From contig CAJQLA010000010.1 of the NCBI GenBank assembly GCA_905479075.1, positions 1 through 64,000 on the forward strand: a stretch of DNA of 64,000 bases, read 5' to 3'. The translations under genes and the position numbers were made by a program. The DNA is from an uncultured Gammaproteobacteria bacterium (GTDB taxonomy: Bacteria; Pseudomonadota; Gammaproteobacteria; Nitrosococcales; Methylophagaceae). Below, in pieces: positions 45,805 through 57,469 of the stretch. The notes beneath the pieces are model-generated. The model did no database searches and was not told where the DNA came from. It worked only from the letters and a program-made list of their open reading frames with translations. Each line of letters begins with the position of its first letter. Within the stretch, counting starts at the first letter, position 1.

Positions 45805-48045
45805 TTATTGTGCGACTTCTACCCTAGTCACTTTTTGTAAACCTCGCGGTAATTTATGACCTCGCTTGCCTCGTTCACCACTGTAATGTGCTAAATCAGC
45901 AGGTTTTAAAGTCAAGTGGCGTCTACCTGCATGTAAGGTCAGGCTTTCCCCTTCCGGTATCACTGCCACGGAATTTAACCATTCACGTTTATTAGCAAAG
46001 GCGGCTTGTGGGATATTGATTAAGCGAACCCCTTTACCTTTATTCATCATCGGCATTTCACTAGCAGCGAAGACTAATAATCGACCATCACCCGCTGCAA
46101 CGGCTAACTGATCAGACTCGGCGTTACCTAGCCATAATGGTGTTAATACTTCAGCCCCAGCTGGCAAATTAAACATGGCTTTACCGGCTTTATTTTTAGC
46201 CAATAAATTATCTAATGTAGTGACAAAGCCATAACCTGCTGTATTCGATAGTAATAATGGCTGGTCTAGTTCACCCGCCAGCACCGCCACAAAGCGTGCA
46301 TCTGTTGGCATTTGGAAACGGCCACTTAAAGGTTCGCCTTGTCCACGCGCTGATGGCAGAGTATGGGCTGGTAATGAATAACTTCGTCCTGTGGAATCTA
46401 AAAAGACGATTTGTTGATTACTACGTGCTTTGACCGACGTTGCATAACGATCGCCTGTACGGAAGTTGAGCGATACAGGATCAACATCATGCCCTTTGGC
46501 AGCACGAACCCAACCACTTTCAGATAACACTATGGTAATTGGCTCAGTCGGTAATAAGTCGGTTTCACTTAAAGCTTTAGCCGCATCACGACTGACCAGC
46601 TGTGAACGGCGATCATCACCAAATTTTTCAGCATCAGCTGTCAGTTCTTTGCGAATCAATGTTTTGAGGCGTGTATCCGAACTGAGTAATAACTCTAATT
46701 TTTTACGTTCTTTTGCCAGTTCATCCAATTCACCTTTGATTTTCATCTCTTCGAGTTTGGCTAGATGACGTAATTTTAATTCTAATATTGCTTCAGCTTG
46801 GCGATCAGTAATAGCAAACCGGGCCATCAATACAGGCTTGGGTTCATCTTCTGTCCGAATGATGGCTATCACTTCATCGATATTCAGATAAGCAATTAAC
46901 AAACCTTCCAGCACATGCATTCGGTCCAGAATTTTATCGAGTCGATATTGCAAACGACGACGAACAGTTTCAGTCCGATAGGTCAGCCATTCCAACAACA
47001 TGTCACGCAAGTTTTTAACCTGTGGTCGGCCATCCAAACCAATCATATTCATATTGACGCGGTAGCTGCGTTCTAGATCGGTGGTCGCAAATAGATGTGA
47101 CATAAGGCCATCTATATCAATACGGTTTGAACGCGGTACAACGACTAAACGAACGGGATGCTCATGATCAGATTCATCGCGCAAATCGACCACCATCGGT
47201 AATTTTTTGTTATTCATTTGATTGGCAATTTGCTCAATCACTTTGGCACCAGACACTTGATATGGCAGTGCATTAATAATCAATTCACCATTTTCGACAA
47301 CATATTTTCCTCGCTGCCGAACAGAACCATGACCCGTTGCATAAATTTTGTTTAACTCTGCTTCCGAAGACACGATTTCACCACCCGTTGGGAAATCAGG
47401 TGCTTTAATCACTTCGAGCAATGCTTCTAGTTTTGTCGATGGTTTTTTCAACAACAATAAACAAGCTTCAACCACTTCACGTAAGTTATGAGGTGGAATA
47501 TCGGTTGCCATACCCACCGCAATACCAGTACCGCCATTCAATAATACATTAGGCAGGCGCGCTGGTAACAACTCTGGCTCATTCATCGTGCCATCGAAAT
47601 TAGGGACCCACTCCACAGTGCCTTGGCCTAACTCGCTTAATAGTGTTTGGGCATACGGTGCTAAACGAGATTCGGTATAACGCATCGCAGCAAAGGATTT
47701 AGGATCATCCATCGAACCCCAGTTACCTTGACCATCAATCAGTGGGTAACGATAAGAGAAAGGTTGCGCCATTAATACCATAGCTTCGTAACAAGCAGAA
47801 TCACCATGTGGGTGATATTTACCCAACACATCACCCACTGTTCTGGCTGATTTCTTATGTTTCGATAAAGCGCTTAAACCCAACTCTGACATCGCATAGA
47901 CAATGCGGCGTTGAACGGGTTTTAAACCATCACCAACATGCGGTAAAGCTCTATCCAAAATAACATACATGGAATAATCCAAGTAGGCCTTCTCAGTAAA
48001 GTCTCGTACCGGTAATTGTTCTAAATCATCAACTAATGAACTCAT
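45805..48045 (-). CDS. parC: DNA topoisomerase IV subunit A
   Basis: ParC breaks and rejoins DNA to unlink daughter chromosomes. The 746-residue protein has the active tyrosine Y123 in [10 protein letters not shown], and the quinolone-determining segment [10 protein letters not shown] with S83 and E87, the wild-type residues corresponding to E. coli S80 and E84. The C-terminal beta-propeller lacks the GyrA-box expected of gyrase, supporting ParC over GyrA, as does the adjacent parE. It follows parE by 25 bases. Confidence 0.95.
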   Translation of the reverse strand: MSSLVDDLEQLPVRDFTEKAYLDYSMYVILDRALPHVGDGLKPVQRRIVYAMSELGLSALSKHKKSARTVGDVLGKYHPHGDSACYEAMVLMAQPFSYRYPLIDGQGNWGSMDDPKSFAAMRYTESRLAPYAQTLLSELGQGTVEWVPNFDGTMNEPELLPARLPNVLLNGGTGIAVGMATDIPPHNLREVVEACLLLLKKPSTKLEALLEVIKAPDFPTGGEIVSSEAELNKIYATGHGSVRQRGKYVVENGELIINALPYQVSGAKVIEQIANQMNNKKLPMVVDLRDESDHEHPVRLVVVPRSNRIDIDGLMSHLFATTDLERSYRVNMNMIGLDGRPQVKNLRDMLLEWLTYRTETVRRRLQYRLDKILDRMHVLEGLLIAYLNIDEVIAIIRTEDEPKPVLMARFAITDRQAEAILELKLRHLAKLEEMKIKGELDELAKERKKLELLLSSDTRLKTLIRKELTADAEKFGDDRRSQLVSRDAAKALSETDLLPTEPITIVLSESGWVRAAKGHDVDPVSLNFRTGDRYATSVKARSNQQIVFLDSTGRSYSLPAHTLPSARGQGEPLSGRFQMPTDARFVAVLAGELDQPLLLSNTAGYGFVTTLDNLLAKNKAGKAMFNLPAGAEVLTPLWLGNAESDQLAVAAGDGRLLVFAASEMPMMNKGKGVRLINIPQAAFANKREWLNSVAVIPEGESLTLHAGRRHLTLKPADLAHYSGERGKRGHKLPRGLQKVTRVEVAQ

Positions 48046-48070
48046 TGTTCAACCATCTCTTTATTGAATA

Positions 48071-50329
<2,259 letters not shown>

Positions 50330-50527
50330 CTATTTTAATGCTAAAAGTTCTGAACGACCTTTCATGATAATAGTGAGTTTATCTTCTTTAGCTAACCATC
50401 CAATTGCGCGCTGAATGCTTTTTGAATCTAAGCTACTTTCTTTCGTAATTTTAGTTGCTGAACTTGCGCCATGTGTATTTAAATACTGCCACAATTCACC
50501 TGCTGCACCACCCATTGTTTCTAACAT
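50330..50527 (-). CDS. Small winged-helix protein (DUF2582-like)
   Basis: I start it at the ATG at 50527, which has AGGAG seven bases upstream, giving 65 residues. The product, with GGAAGELWQYLN at the start and AIGWLAKEDKLTI near 40-52, matches the winged helix-turn-helix pattern of DUF2582 proteins (PF10771) as I remember it. It has only the DNA-binding fold and no sensor. A strong terminator follows. Targets are unknown; binding to DNA is inference from the fold. Confidence 0.75.
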   Translation of the reverse strand: MLETMGGAAGELWQYLNTHGASSATKITKESSLDSKSIQRAIGWLAKEDKLTIIMKGRSELLALK

Positions 50528-50708
50528 CTCATTTCTCCTATAGTCTAAAAATATTGTATTTGATAAAGTCGAGGCAATCATTATACCAAGTCGTGTAAAC
50601 AACCATATAACGTTACTTTAGAGATCAATAATGACAATAGGATTACAAAAGTCTGTTGAATTGCACCATTTTGGACATAACAAAGCCGTTTTAGCACCAA
50701 TTTTATAT

Positions 50709-51869
50709 CTACCTAAGTGCTTGTTTTATATTATCTAATGCGGTCGTGACAATTGAGCGAGGACAGGCAATATTCATCCGTATAAAACCTGAACCAGTCC
50801 TTCCAAACAAAGGCCCTTGGTTCATTCCCACTTTTGCTTTCTTGATGAAAAACTGCCATAAATCATCATCTTGCATCGACATTTTGCGACAGTCAAACCA
50901 AAGTAGGTATGTACCCTGTGACTCAATTAACTTTATTTCAGGTAGATACTCTTTCAGATAGTCAGAGACAAAATCACGAGTTTCATCTAAATAAAGCATC
51001 AACTGATCTAACCAGTTTTCACCATAATCATAAGCTGCTTCAAAGGCACAAATACTGAATGGATTTGTATTACTAACATGCCAGCTAGTGAACACGTTTT
51101 GAATCGCTTTGCGCTGTTTCACATCATCAATAACTAACGCGGATAGACCTAACCCGGGAATATTAAATGTTTTGCTAGGTGAAACAGCAGTGATGATCGA
51201 TACATCCTCAGCCATAGAGGCTAAAGGAATGTGTTGGTAATTGGGGAAAATTAAATCAGCATGAATTTCGTCAGAAATAATGGTCATTTGATAACGACGG
51301 GCGATAGCTAATAAATCAACTAACTCTTGTTTCTGCCACACTCGCCCTACTGGATTATGGGGTGAACACAAGATCAATAACTTCGCCCCTTGTTGTGCAC
51401 ATTGTTCCAAATGTGCCAAATCCATTCGATAAATACCATCTTCCAGTACTAATTCGTTATCAACTAATGTCCGTTTCGTATCATTGACAGCAGAGAAGAA
51501 AGGGAAATAAACAGGCGACTGGACAATGACTTGATCACCCGGTTCTGTGAGCGCAATTATAGCTGCATGGAGTGAGGGTACGACACCCGGACACATCACA
51601 ATATGATTTTTTGCTATTTTCCAATGATGGCGCTGCTCAAACCAATTAATCATTGATTGATACATACTGTCTGGATATAGGGTATAGCCATAAACGGGAT
51701 GTTTGGCTCTTTGTACTAGCGCCTCAGTTACTTGTTCAGGGACAGGAAAATCCATATCTGCCACCCACATAGGTATGACATCTTTTGTACCGAAATACGC
51801 TGAGCAGCCATCATGCTTTACAGAGGCAGTTTGGTCTCTGTCAACTGGCGTATCAAAGTCAATTGTCAT
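50709..51869 (-). CDS. ovoB: PLP-dependent C-S lyase, probable ovothiol synthase partner OvoB
   Basis: The 386-residue protein is a MalY/PatB-type class I PLP lyase with CSPHNPVGRVW near 168-178, SDEIHADL at 199-206 and the PLP lysine K233 in SPSKTFNIPGLG. By itself it could be a cystathionine or cysteine beta-lyase. Its ATG overlaps the end of ovoA by four bases (ATGA), and OvoA needs just such a lyase to cleave 5-histidylcysteine sulfoxide to 5-thiohistidine. That context supports OvoB. It is the last gene of the long co-directional block. Confidence 0.85.
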   Translation of the reverse strand: MTIDFDTPVDRDQTASVKHDGCSAYFGTKDVIPMWVADMDFPVPEQVTEALVQRAKHPVYGYTLYPDSMYQSMINWFEQRHHWKIAKNHIVMCPGVVPSLHAAIIALTEPGDQVIVQSPVYFPFFSAVNDTKRTLVDNELVLEDGIYRMDLAHLEQCAQQGAKLLILCSPHNPVGRVWQKQELVDLLAIARRYQMTIISDEIHADLIFPNYQHIPLASMAEDVSIITAVSPSKTFNIPGLGLSALVIDDVKQRKAIQNVFTSWHVSNTNPFSICAFEAAYDYGENWLDQLMLYLDETRDFVSDYLKEYLPEIKLIESQGTYLLWFDCRKMSMQDDDLWQFFIKKAKVGMNQGPLFGRTGSGFIRMNIACPRSIVTTALDNIKQALR

Positions 51870-53977
51870 GCTTTACGACGCCATAGGGTGGCTTCCGATA
51901 AAGTGTGCTGAAATTTACGCGTGGTCTCGCGAATAACAAAAGATACCGATATCGGTCCTTTAACAAGCTCAAAATGCTCACCTAGAACAACTTTCAAGCC
52001 ATCTAAAGTACTGACATTTTCTCCGTCTACTTTTAATCCGCCCACCCAATCTTCTTTATTTGTATGCTCTTCCAGCCATGTATACGGAGATGTGATCATC
52101 AAAATACCATTTGCATTAATACGCTCATGGATCGTGCTTAAAAATAAGGACGGTTTGTACAAACGGTCAATCAAGTTAGCTGCGAGTACCAGATCATAAT
52201 CTGTATACGTTGATTTTAAGTTACAAGCATCACCTTGCAAAAACTCAACTTTATCGGCAATTTCTTGATTAGCAAACTCTTCCAAGCGGCGTTCACGATA
52301 CAAGGCCAACTCACCCTCATCCGCTATGCTGTAACGAATAACGCCATGCTTTTGAAATTGCACGCCCAAATTGATTAAGCGTGCTGAAAAATCGATACCC
52401 GTGACATGATTGAATTGCTTAGCTAATTCAAAACTTGATCGCCCAACCGCACAACCGATATCTAATGCACGACCCATTTTTTGATCGCCCATCGCTTCAA
52501 TGGCTATTTCTGCCAATGCTTTCGGGAAATTATCGACATCAAAATAACGATCGCCGTAATGGAATTCAGCATATTCCGAAAGCATCTTATCGGTTTCATA
52601 ATTTGATTCGGCTTGTTCTTCCAAAGGCTCCGCTTTGACATAACGGAAACCCGCATGTTGGAAAAAATGTTTACGGAAAGCATAACGCGCACTATTACGG
52701 CTTTCGTTGCCAGCCGAAATCCATGAGCCACCTTTAAAAAGATTATGACGGCCATCGAAAGTTGGCATCGTAAAGTCATCATAAAAAGGATGTACTTTAA
52801 AGTTATCAAAGGGATAAATAGCTGTCTCAGTCCACTGCCAAACATTACCTACCACATCATATAATTCGCCATGTGCGAACGTGTTAATCGGACAAGAAGA
52901 AGCTGCATGATCAACATGGAGGTTCGCATTCGCTTGTTTACCAGACTCTAACTCAGTCAAACCAGAAAAATTATGCATTCGATACCACTCATCTTCTGTT
53001 GGTAGCCGAATGGGTTCACCTGTTTTCATAGCAAGCCAATTACTAAATGCCTTTGCCTCATGATAATTAACTTCTGCAGGCCAATCCCAAGGCATCATAA
53101 TGATCTCTGTCATCAGTCGAAGTTGCCATCCGTGATCAGACTTAATCCAAAAAGTAGGATGGGTGACCTTGGTGAAATCGAGCCATTCCAGGCCTTCTTC
53201 TGTCCAATATTCGGAGTCGCTATAACCACCGTCTTGCATGAAGTTAAAAAATTCTTGGTTACTGACAAGATAGCGACTGGCTTGAAAGGCACTTACTTTA
53301 GCTTCGTGAACACCATATTCATTATCCCAACCATAATATTGATCATCATAGTCTTTACCTATGCTGATCTCCCCTGCAGGAATCTCGACCAAGTCATTCG
53401 TCGGCGCATCAGCAGTATCCGTAAAGGCTGCCCATGATGGGTGCTTTTGTACCCAAGCAATATTTTGTTGTCTGATTAATACCGATGAAGTTTCGATATG
53501 AATTTGTTCATGTTCTATCCCCATTAATATGATCCACCAAGGATTTTGCCAATTAATTGGCAAGGTCAGTGGGGCGTTATCAATGATGTCGTTAATCGCG
53601 GCATTAACTTGTTGTCGATACTCTTTAACTTGCTGCACACTTGGCCAGTCGTAATGAGCATCGTTGAGATCATCCCAACTCATTTCATCGACCCCAATAG
53701 CAAACATAGATTCAAAACGTGGGTTAATACGCTTGTCGACTAGCCCTGCCAAAATGAGTTTATTGATAAAGAAAGTCGCCGTATGACCAAAATAAAAAAT
53801 CAATGGATGACGCAATGGGATGGATTTGTGGTAGTAGGCTTTATCATCACTCAACGTTTCAAATAATGAATCATAGCGCTGCCAAGTTTCATTAAAATAA
53901 GCCGAAATTTCTGCACGTTTTGCAGCAACATCGCTGCCATCGAGTGAAGGGGTTCTCAAATACTGCGCCGAAGACAT
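51866..53977 (-). CDS. ovoA: OvoA: 5-histidylcysteine sulfoxide synthase / thiohistidine N-methyltransferase
   Basis: OvoA joins cysteine sulfur to carbon 5 of histidine with O2 and iron, then its methyltransferase part makes ovothiol A. The 703-residue protein has three parts in order: a DinB-type domain (about 20-180) with candidate iron ligands H65, H156 and H160 (HEQIHIE), an FGE-sulfatase domain (about 195-450, including GGSWISAGNESRNSARYAFR in outline), and a SAM methyltransferase domain (about 470-690) with LDIGCAVGRSS. The C-terminal methyltransferase distinguishes it from EgtB of ergothioneine synthesis. ovoB overlaps its end. Confidence 0.92.
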   Translation of the reverse strand: MSSAQYLRTPSLDGSDVAAKRAEISAYFNETWQRYDSLFETLSDDKAYYHKSIPLRHPLIFYFGHTATFFINKLILAGLVDKRINPRFESMFAIGVDEMSWDDLNDAHYDWPSVQQVKEYRQQVNAAINDIIDNAPLTLPINWQNPWWIILMGIEHEQIHIETSSVLIRQQNIAWVQKHPSWAAFTDTADAPTNDLVEIPAGEISIGKDYDDQYYGWDNEYGVHEAKVSAFQASRYLVSNQEFFNFMQDGGYSDSEYWTEEGLEWLDFTKVTHPTFWIKSDHGWQLRLMTEIIMMPWDWPAEVNYHEAKAFSNWLAMKTGEPIRLPTEDEWYRMHNFSGLTELESGKQANANLHVDHAASSCPINTFAHGELYDVVGNVWQWTETAIYPFDNFKVHPFYDDFTMPTFDGRHNLFKGGSWISAGNESRNSARYAFRKHFFQHAGFRYVKAEPLEEQAESNYETDKMLSEYAEFHYGDRYFDVDNFPKALAEIAIEAMGDQKMGRALDIGCAVGRSSFELAKQFNHVTGIDFSARLINLGVQFQKHGVIRYSIADEGELALYRERRLEEFANQEIADKVEFLQGDACNLKSTYTDYDLVLAANLIDRLYKPSLFLSTIHERINANGILMITSPYTWLEEHTNKEDWVGGLKVDGENVSTLDGLKVVLGEHFELVKGPISVSFVIRETTRKFQHTLSEATLWRRKA

Positions 53978-54036
53978 TCAAAGTCCTTTAGTGTTTTGTT
54001 ATAGGAAAGACGTTCTATGACATCATTAATTACAAA

Positions 54037-54594
54037 TTACTGCCTAGCCAGCCAGGCCGTTTTAGCCGACAACTCTAACGAACAACTCCACTTATAAGCA
54101 AGATTAATACTGTCAGCACAGCTATAAACACCATGACCAGCCACAATCGTTAGCTTATTACTTTGAAGCATGTTCGATACTTTTTCTGCCGATTTAGCGA
54201 TATATTCATCATTTTTGATGCAAATTACCGGAACAATAGGAAAATAATACTGACCTTCAAAGTCGACAGGAACAAAATCTTTACCATCCAATGTCATTGC
54301 GACAGCATGAGGATTATGACTATGGAAAATCGCATTAATCTCTGTATTTTTTTGATAACTTTGTATATGTAAAGCCACGTCTAGTGATGCACTTTCAGCT
54401 AACTCTCCATCGACAGAACAGCACACTAGATCATCGGCATTAAGAGTATCTGCACAACAGCCAGTAGGTGTTATCCAAATTTCATCGTGCCAACGAAATG
54501 AAGCGTTGCCACTATGAGAATCATTACAACCATATTGTCGTAACCATAAATAGTGTTCTACGAGCTCTTGTTTCAATTGCTGACGATTTTTCAT
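54037..54594 (-). CDS. Class II aldolase/adducin family protein
   Basis: The 185-residue protein matches small class II aldolases such as fuculose-1-phosphate aldolase and MtnB. The zinc ligands are visible as H91, H93 (FHSHNPHAVA) and H154 (AGHGVYS), and the N-terminal phosphate-site pattern SGNASFRW near 28-35 is present. The catalytic glutamate of FucA aligns with D72 (ASLDVALH), a conservative change that may alter the reaction. It starts ten bases after the TPR gene and lies 59 bases before ovoA, so it bridges the Ton and ovothiol genes. The substrate is unknown. Confidence 0.8.
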   Translation of the reverse strand: MKNRQQLKQELVEHYLWLRQYGCNDSHSGNASFRWHDEIWITPTGCCADTLNADDLVCCSVDGELAESASLDVALHIQSYQKNTEINAIFHSHNPHAVAMTLDGKDFVPVDFEGQYYFPIVPVICIKNDEYIAKSAEKVSNMLQSNKLTIVAGHGVYSCADSINLAYKWSCSLELSAKTAWLARQ

Positions 54595-54604
54595 ATACGC
54601 CTCC

Positions 54605-55858
54605 TCAAGAAGAAGAAATAGTCACGATCTCTTCTTCGACTGTATTAGACTCAACTTGTTGCTCAATATACTCTAACCATTGTATCGCCTGTTGGCGTTC
54701 TCGCTGATACTTAGCCGCTCTATTAAATGACGCTTTTGCTTTAGCATAATCGCCCGAATAATATTGCGTTTTAGCCAACCACAAAGTGGCTGATCCGACC
54801 TGTTTTCCTGAAAGTTTTTGTAAACTTTGCATTAAGATAGCGGACGATTGTTGCCACTGCTGCAAATCAAACAGCACCCTGCCATATTTCAAACCCGCTT
54901 CACCGCTGTTATCTTGTTGAGCGACTGTTTTGAGTACCACGGCCGCATGTTCTAATTCACGTGCTGCTATCCAACAATCAGCTAGAAGATTCAAGTTTTT
55001 TTGGTTGCTAGCAATAAGCTGGGTTTTCATCCCCTTTTCTAGTAATTGTGCTGCCTTATAAGGAATATGAAGATAACGATACATATCGACCAAACTGAGT
55101 AAAACCCGACTATCTGTTAGCTCTATGCGTTGCATCAATGCCTTGACTGCCAGCGCCGAGTCTTCTTTTTTATCTTGTAAATAGAGTGCAGACAATTGCA
55201 ACCAATAATTCTTTTGATAAGGGAAATCACTTATCAATGTTTCTAACACTTTTATAGCAGAACGATATTGTCTCGCTTCGATATGTGCAGACAGTAGTAA
55301 TTGATACCAAGTCTCTTGCGGTTCAGGCTCCTGCTGCACTGCTATCGTCAAATGCCGAACCGCACCCTTAAAATCATTAACATAATAATAGGCCGTCGCC
55401 ATCAAAACATGGGCACTACTTGGTGGAGAAGGTTCCGCTTGTATCCACTGCTTTAATAAGTTTATGCCTGCTTTATATCGCTGTTCGGCAATATAAAGCT
55501 GGGCTAAGTTATAACGTAAAGGATGACTCACTTCATCTGGCAGTGCCCCACTATTCAGTGCTTGTTCAAACTGTGTTGTTGCTTTGCTATAACGCTCAGT
55601 CGATGAATAAACATAAGCTAAAGTTTGTTGGACGACAGCGCGATCATAAGAGCCCTTTTTCGTTATTTTTAATAACGCTAATAGTTGTGACTCAGCTCTT
55701 GAATAGTTTTCAGCTGCCATTAATTCTTGTGCTGCTGTTAACAACTTATAGGTCTTTTCTGTCAACAGATATTGCTCTTGCGCTTTAGTTATACCTTGGA
55801 AGGAAAACAGCAATAACAATATCGGCAAGATATGTTTAAGTCGTATTATTTTCATCAT
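54605..55858 (-). CDS. TPR-repeat protein of the Ton system
   Basis: The 417-residue protein has a signal peptide (about 1-26) and a series of TPR-like helical repeats over about 30-400, with repeats such as AELYxxxKxY-like helix pairs and a short acidic tail (EEEIVTISSS). It lies four bases after tonB. In Vibrio and other marine gammaproteobacteria a TPR protein often follows the TonB2 genes and may help the system engage receptors. It is probably periplasmic or attached to the outer membrane. Confidence 0.82.
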   Translation of the reverse strand: MMKIIRLKHILPILLLLFSFQGITKAQEQYLLTEKTYKLLTAAQELMAAENYSRAESQLLALLKITKKGSYDRAVVQQTLAYVYSSTERYSKATTQFEQALNSGALPDEVSHPLRYNLAQLYIAEQRYKAGINLLKQWIQAEPSPPSSAHVLMATAYYYVNDFKGAVRHLTIAVQQEPEPQETWYQLLLSAHIEARQYRSAIKVLETLISDFPYQKNYWLQLSALYLQDKKEDSALAVKALMQRIELTDSRVLLSLVDMYRYLHIPYKAAQLLEKGMKTQLIASNQKNLNLLADCWIAARELEHAAVVLKTVAQQDNSGEAGLKYGRVLFDLQQWQQSSAILMQSLQKLSGKQVGSATLWLAKTQYYSGDYAKAKASFNRAAKYQRERQQAIQWLEYIEQQVESNTVEEEIVTISSS

Positions 55859-55862
55859 AAAG

Positions 55863-56486
55863 TCACTTAGGCAACTTAAACTCTATTTCTTGTGCAGCAG
55901 TTTGTTCAACCGCAACACCATTGACGACTTTAGGATTAAATTTCCATTTCATAATGGCTTTTATCGCTGCCTTTTCAAACACACCTTCTGGTAAAGCCAT
56001 CAGTACTTTTGGATCTTTGACGCTGCCATCTTCAGTAATCGTAAAAGCAATTTTGACGACACCTTCAATATTACGCCTTGCAGCGGATCTCGGATATCTT
56101 GGCGGTATCCTCACTAGCGGTATGACATCAGCATATTGGGCCATAACTGGCGCGGCTGAGAATTCACCAATATAAGGGCCACCAGCGATATTCAAAGGGA
56201 CATCAATTCTAGGCACATTTAATTGGGGTGTTATTGTTTTTGGCTTCGCTATTTGATGCACCATTTCAGGTGGTGGCGGAGGCGTTTTTGGTGGCGGTGG
56301 TTTATCCGGCAACTGACGATTTTTTGTGTCTGTAGTGGTTTCTCTTTTTAAACGCACAAAATCTAATATTTGAATATCTTCAAGTAGCCTTCGATCAATA
56401 CTTTTTGCTGCGGTCATCGATTGCATAATTGTAAACAATGCAAAATTGACTAACACAGCAAAAAAAAGCCCCATTACTAATCGCAC
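55863..56486 (-). CDS. tonB: TonB family energy transducer
   Basis: The 207-residue protein has one N-terminal membrane helix (about 4-24), a proline-rich stretch (PPPPKTPPPPP near 64-75) and a C-terminal TonB domain (about 115-205) with RYPRSAARRNIEG and VKIAFTITEDG. The short periplasmic spacer and the absence of the EPEPEP/KPKPKP pattern fit TonB2-type transducers. It passes force from ExbB/ExbD to outer-membrane receptors. It sits eight bases after exbD. Confidence 0.9.
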   Translation of the reverse strand: MRLVMGLFFAVLVNFALFTIMQSMTAAKSIDRRLLEDIQILDFVRLKRETTTDTKNRQLPDKPPPPKTPPPPPEMVHQIAKPKTITPQLNVPRIDVPLNIAGGPYIGEFSAAPVMAQYADVIPLVRIPPRYPRSAARRNIEGVVKIAFTITEDGSVKDPKVLMALPEGVFEKAAIKAIMKWKFNPKVVNGVAVEQTAAQEIEFKLPK

Positions 56487-56494
56487 AGTATTTC

Positions 56495-56902
56495 CTAATC
56501 GTGCTCAGCAGCAATCGATACATTGGCTACGCCAGCAAGCCGCGCCTGATCCATCACCTCAATCAATAGCCCAGTTTTGGCCTCTTTATCCGCCAAGATA
56601 ATGACCGATCCTTCAGGATTTTCAGCATGCATTCGCTCTACATGGGCTCGAACAGCACGTCGATCAATGGTACGGCGTTCCATTTTAATCTCACCACTGG
56701 CCGTGATCGCAATCATAATATTAGCCAACTCTTTTTTAACCGCAGTTTTAGCCGAAGGTCTATTGACATCAACACCCGTCTCTTTCGCGAAAGAAGTAGT
56801 GACAATGAAGAAAATCAGCAGAATAAACACCATATCAATCAAGGGTGTCATATTAATCTCAGCAACTGCGCCGCTTTGACGACGTGAATGTCTATTTCTC
56901 AT
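56495..56902 (-). CDS. exbD: ExbD family proton channel subunit
   Basis: The 135-residue protein has one N-terminal membrane helix (about 19-42) preceded by INMTPLIDMVFILL, which carries the conserved aspartate (D23) used in proton transfer, and a periplasmic domain with the ADKEAKTGLLIEVMDQAR segment. It works with ExbB to energise TonB. It is co-directional with exbB 42 bases upstream and tonB eight bases downstream. Confidence 0.92.
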   Translation of the reverse strand: MRNRHSRRQSGAVAEINMTPLIDMVFILLIFFIVTTSFAKETGVDVNRPSAKTAVKKELANIMIAITASGEIKMERRTIDRRAVRAHVERMHAENPEGSVIILADKEAKTGLLIEVMDQARLAGVANVSIAAEHD

Positions 56903-56944
56903 GCCACACCTGTTTTCTTTTCAGATTTTTTTTCATTTTCACAC

Positions 56945-57469
56945 TCAACCTCGCTGCAACACATCGGTCAAATTATTGATGGAACGAGCCACTTTTTGTT
57001 CTAACTGAGTACTAAAGTAAAGTCCTGATAATGCTGTCAATAACCCAGCCATTGTTGTAATCAAGGCGATAGAAATCCCCCCCGCCATACCGCGTGCGTT
57101 ACCCGTACCAAATATCGATAACACATCAAAGGTTTGGATCATGCCGTCGACAGTACCCAGTAAACCTAGCATTGGTAATGCAATCGTGAGCGTTTTAATA
57201 AAGAGTAAATACTGCTTCAATGCCGATGCTTCGTTTGCAATAAAACCGATACGAATTTGTTGTGCATACCAGCTACGTTTATCTGCACGCTGCTGCCACT
57301 GTTGGATCGTATTATCCAATTGCTTCGGATACACCAGGTAAACAAAAAAGTAGCGCTCTGCGATCAACGTCCACATCAATACTGAGGCAAATAGAATAAT
57401 CCAAAGTACCATACCGCCACTTTCCATCAGCAGCTGAATATCAAATAAGTTATTAGCTAGTAGTTCCAT
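56945..57469 (-). CDS. exbB: ExbB family proton channel subunit (ExbB2)
   Basis: The product has three membrane helices (about 20-40, 85-105 and 125-150 of 174) and the family segment LGLLGTVDGMIQTFDVLSIFGTG. I take the ATG at 57469 (MELLANNLFD), inside the end of the preceding TtpC gene; the overlap of 17 bases suggests translational coupling. A start eight codons earlier is possible. With ExbD and TonB it forms the inner-membrane motor. Confidence 0.9.
   Translation of the reverse strand: MELLANNLFDIQLLMESGGMVLWIILFASVLMWTLIAERYFFVYLVYPKQLDNTIQQWQQRADKRSWYAQQIRIGFIANEASALKQYLLFIKTLTIALPMLGLLGTVDGMIQTFDVLSIFGTGNARGMAGGISIALITTMAGLLTALSGLYFSTQLEQKVARSINNLTDVLQRG

Noticed and set aside
45805-48045. 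DNA gyrase subunit A
   Set aside because: The length, the adjacent parE and the C-terminal domain without a visible GyrA-box favour ParC.
51866-53977. EgtB of ergothioneine synthesis
   Set aside because: The C-terminal methyltransferase domain and the adjoining C-S lyase fit OvoA/OvoB; no egtD, egtC or egtE-type gene order is present.
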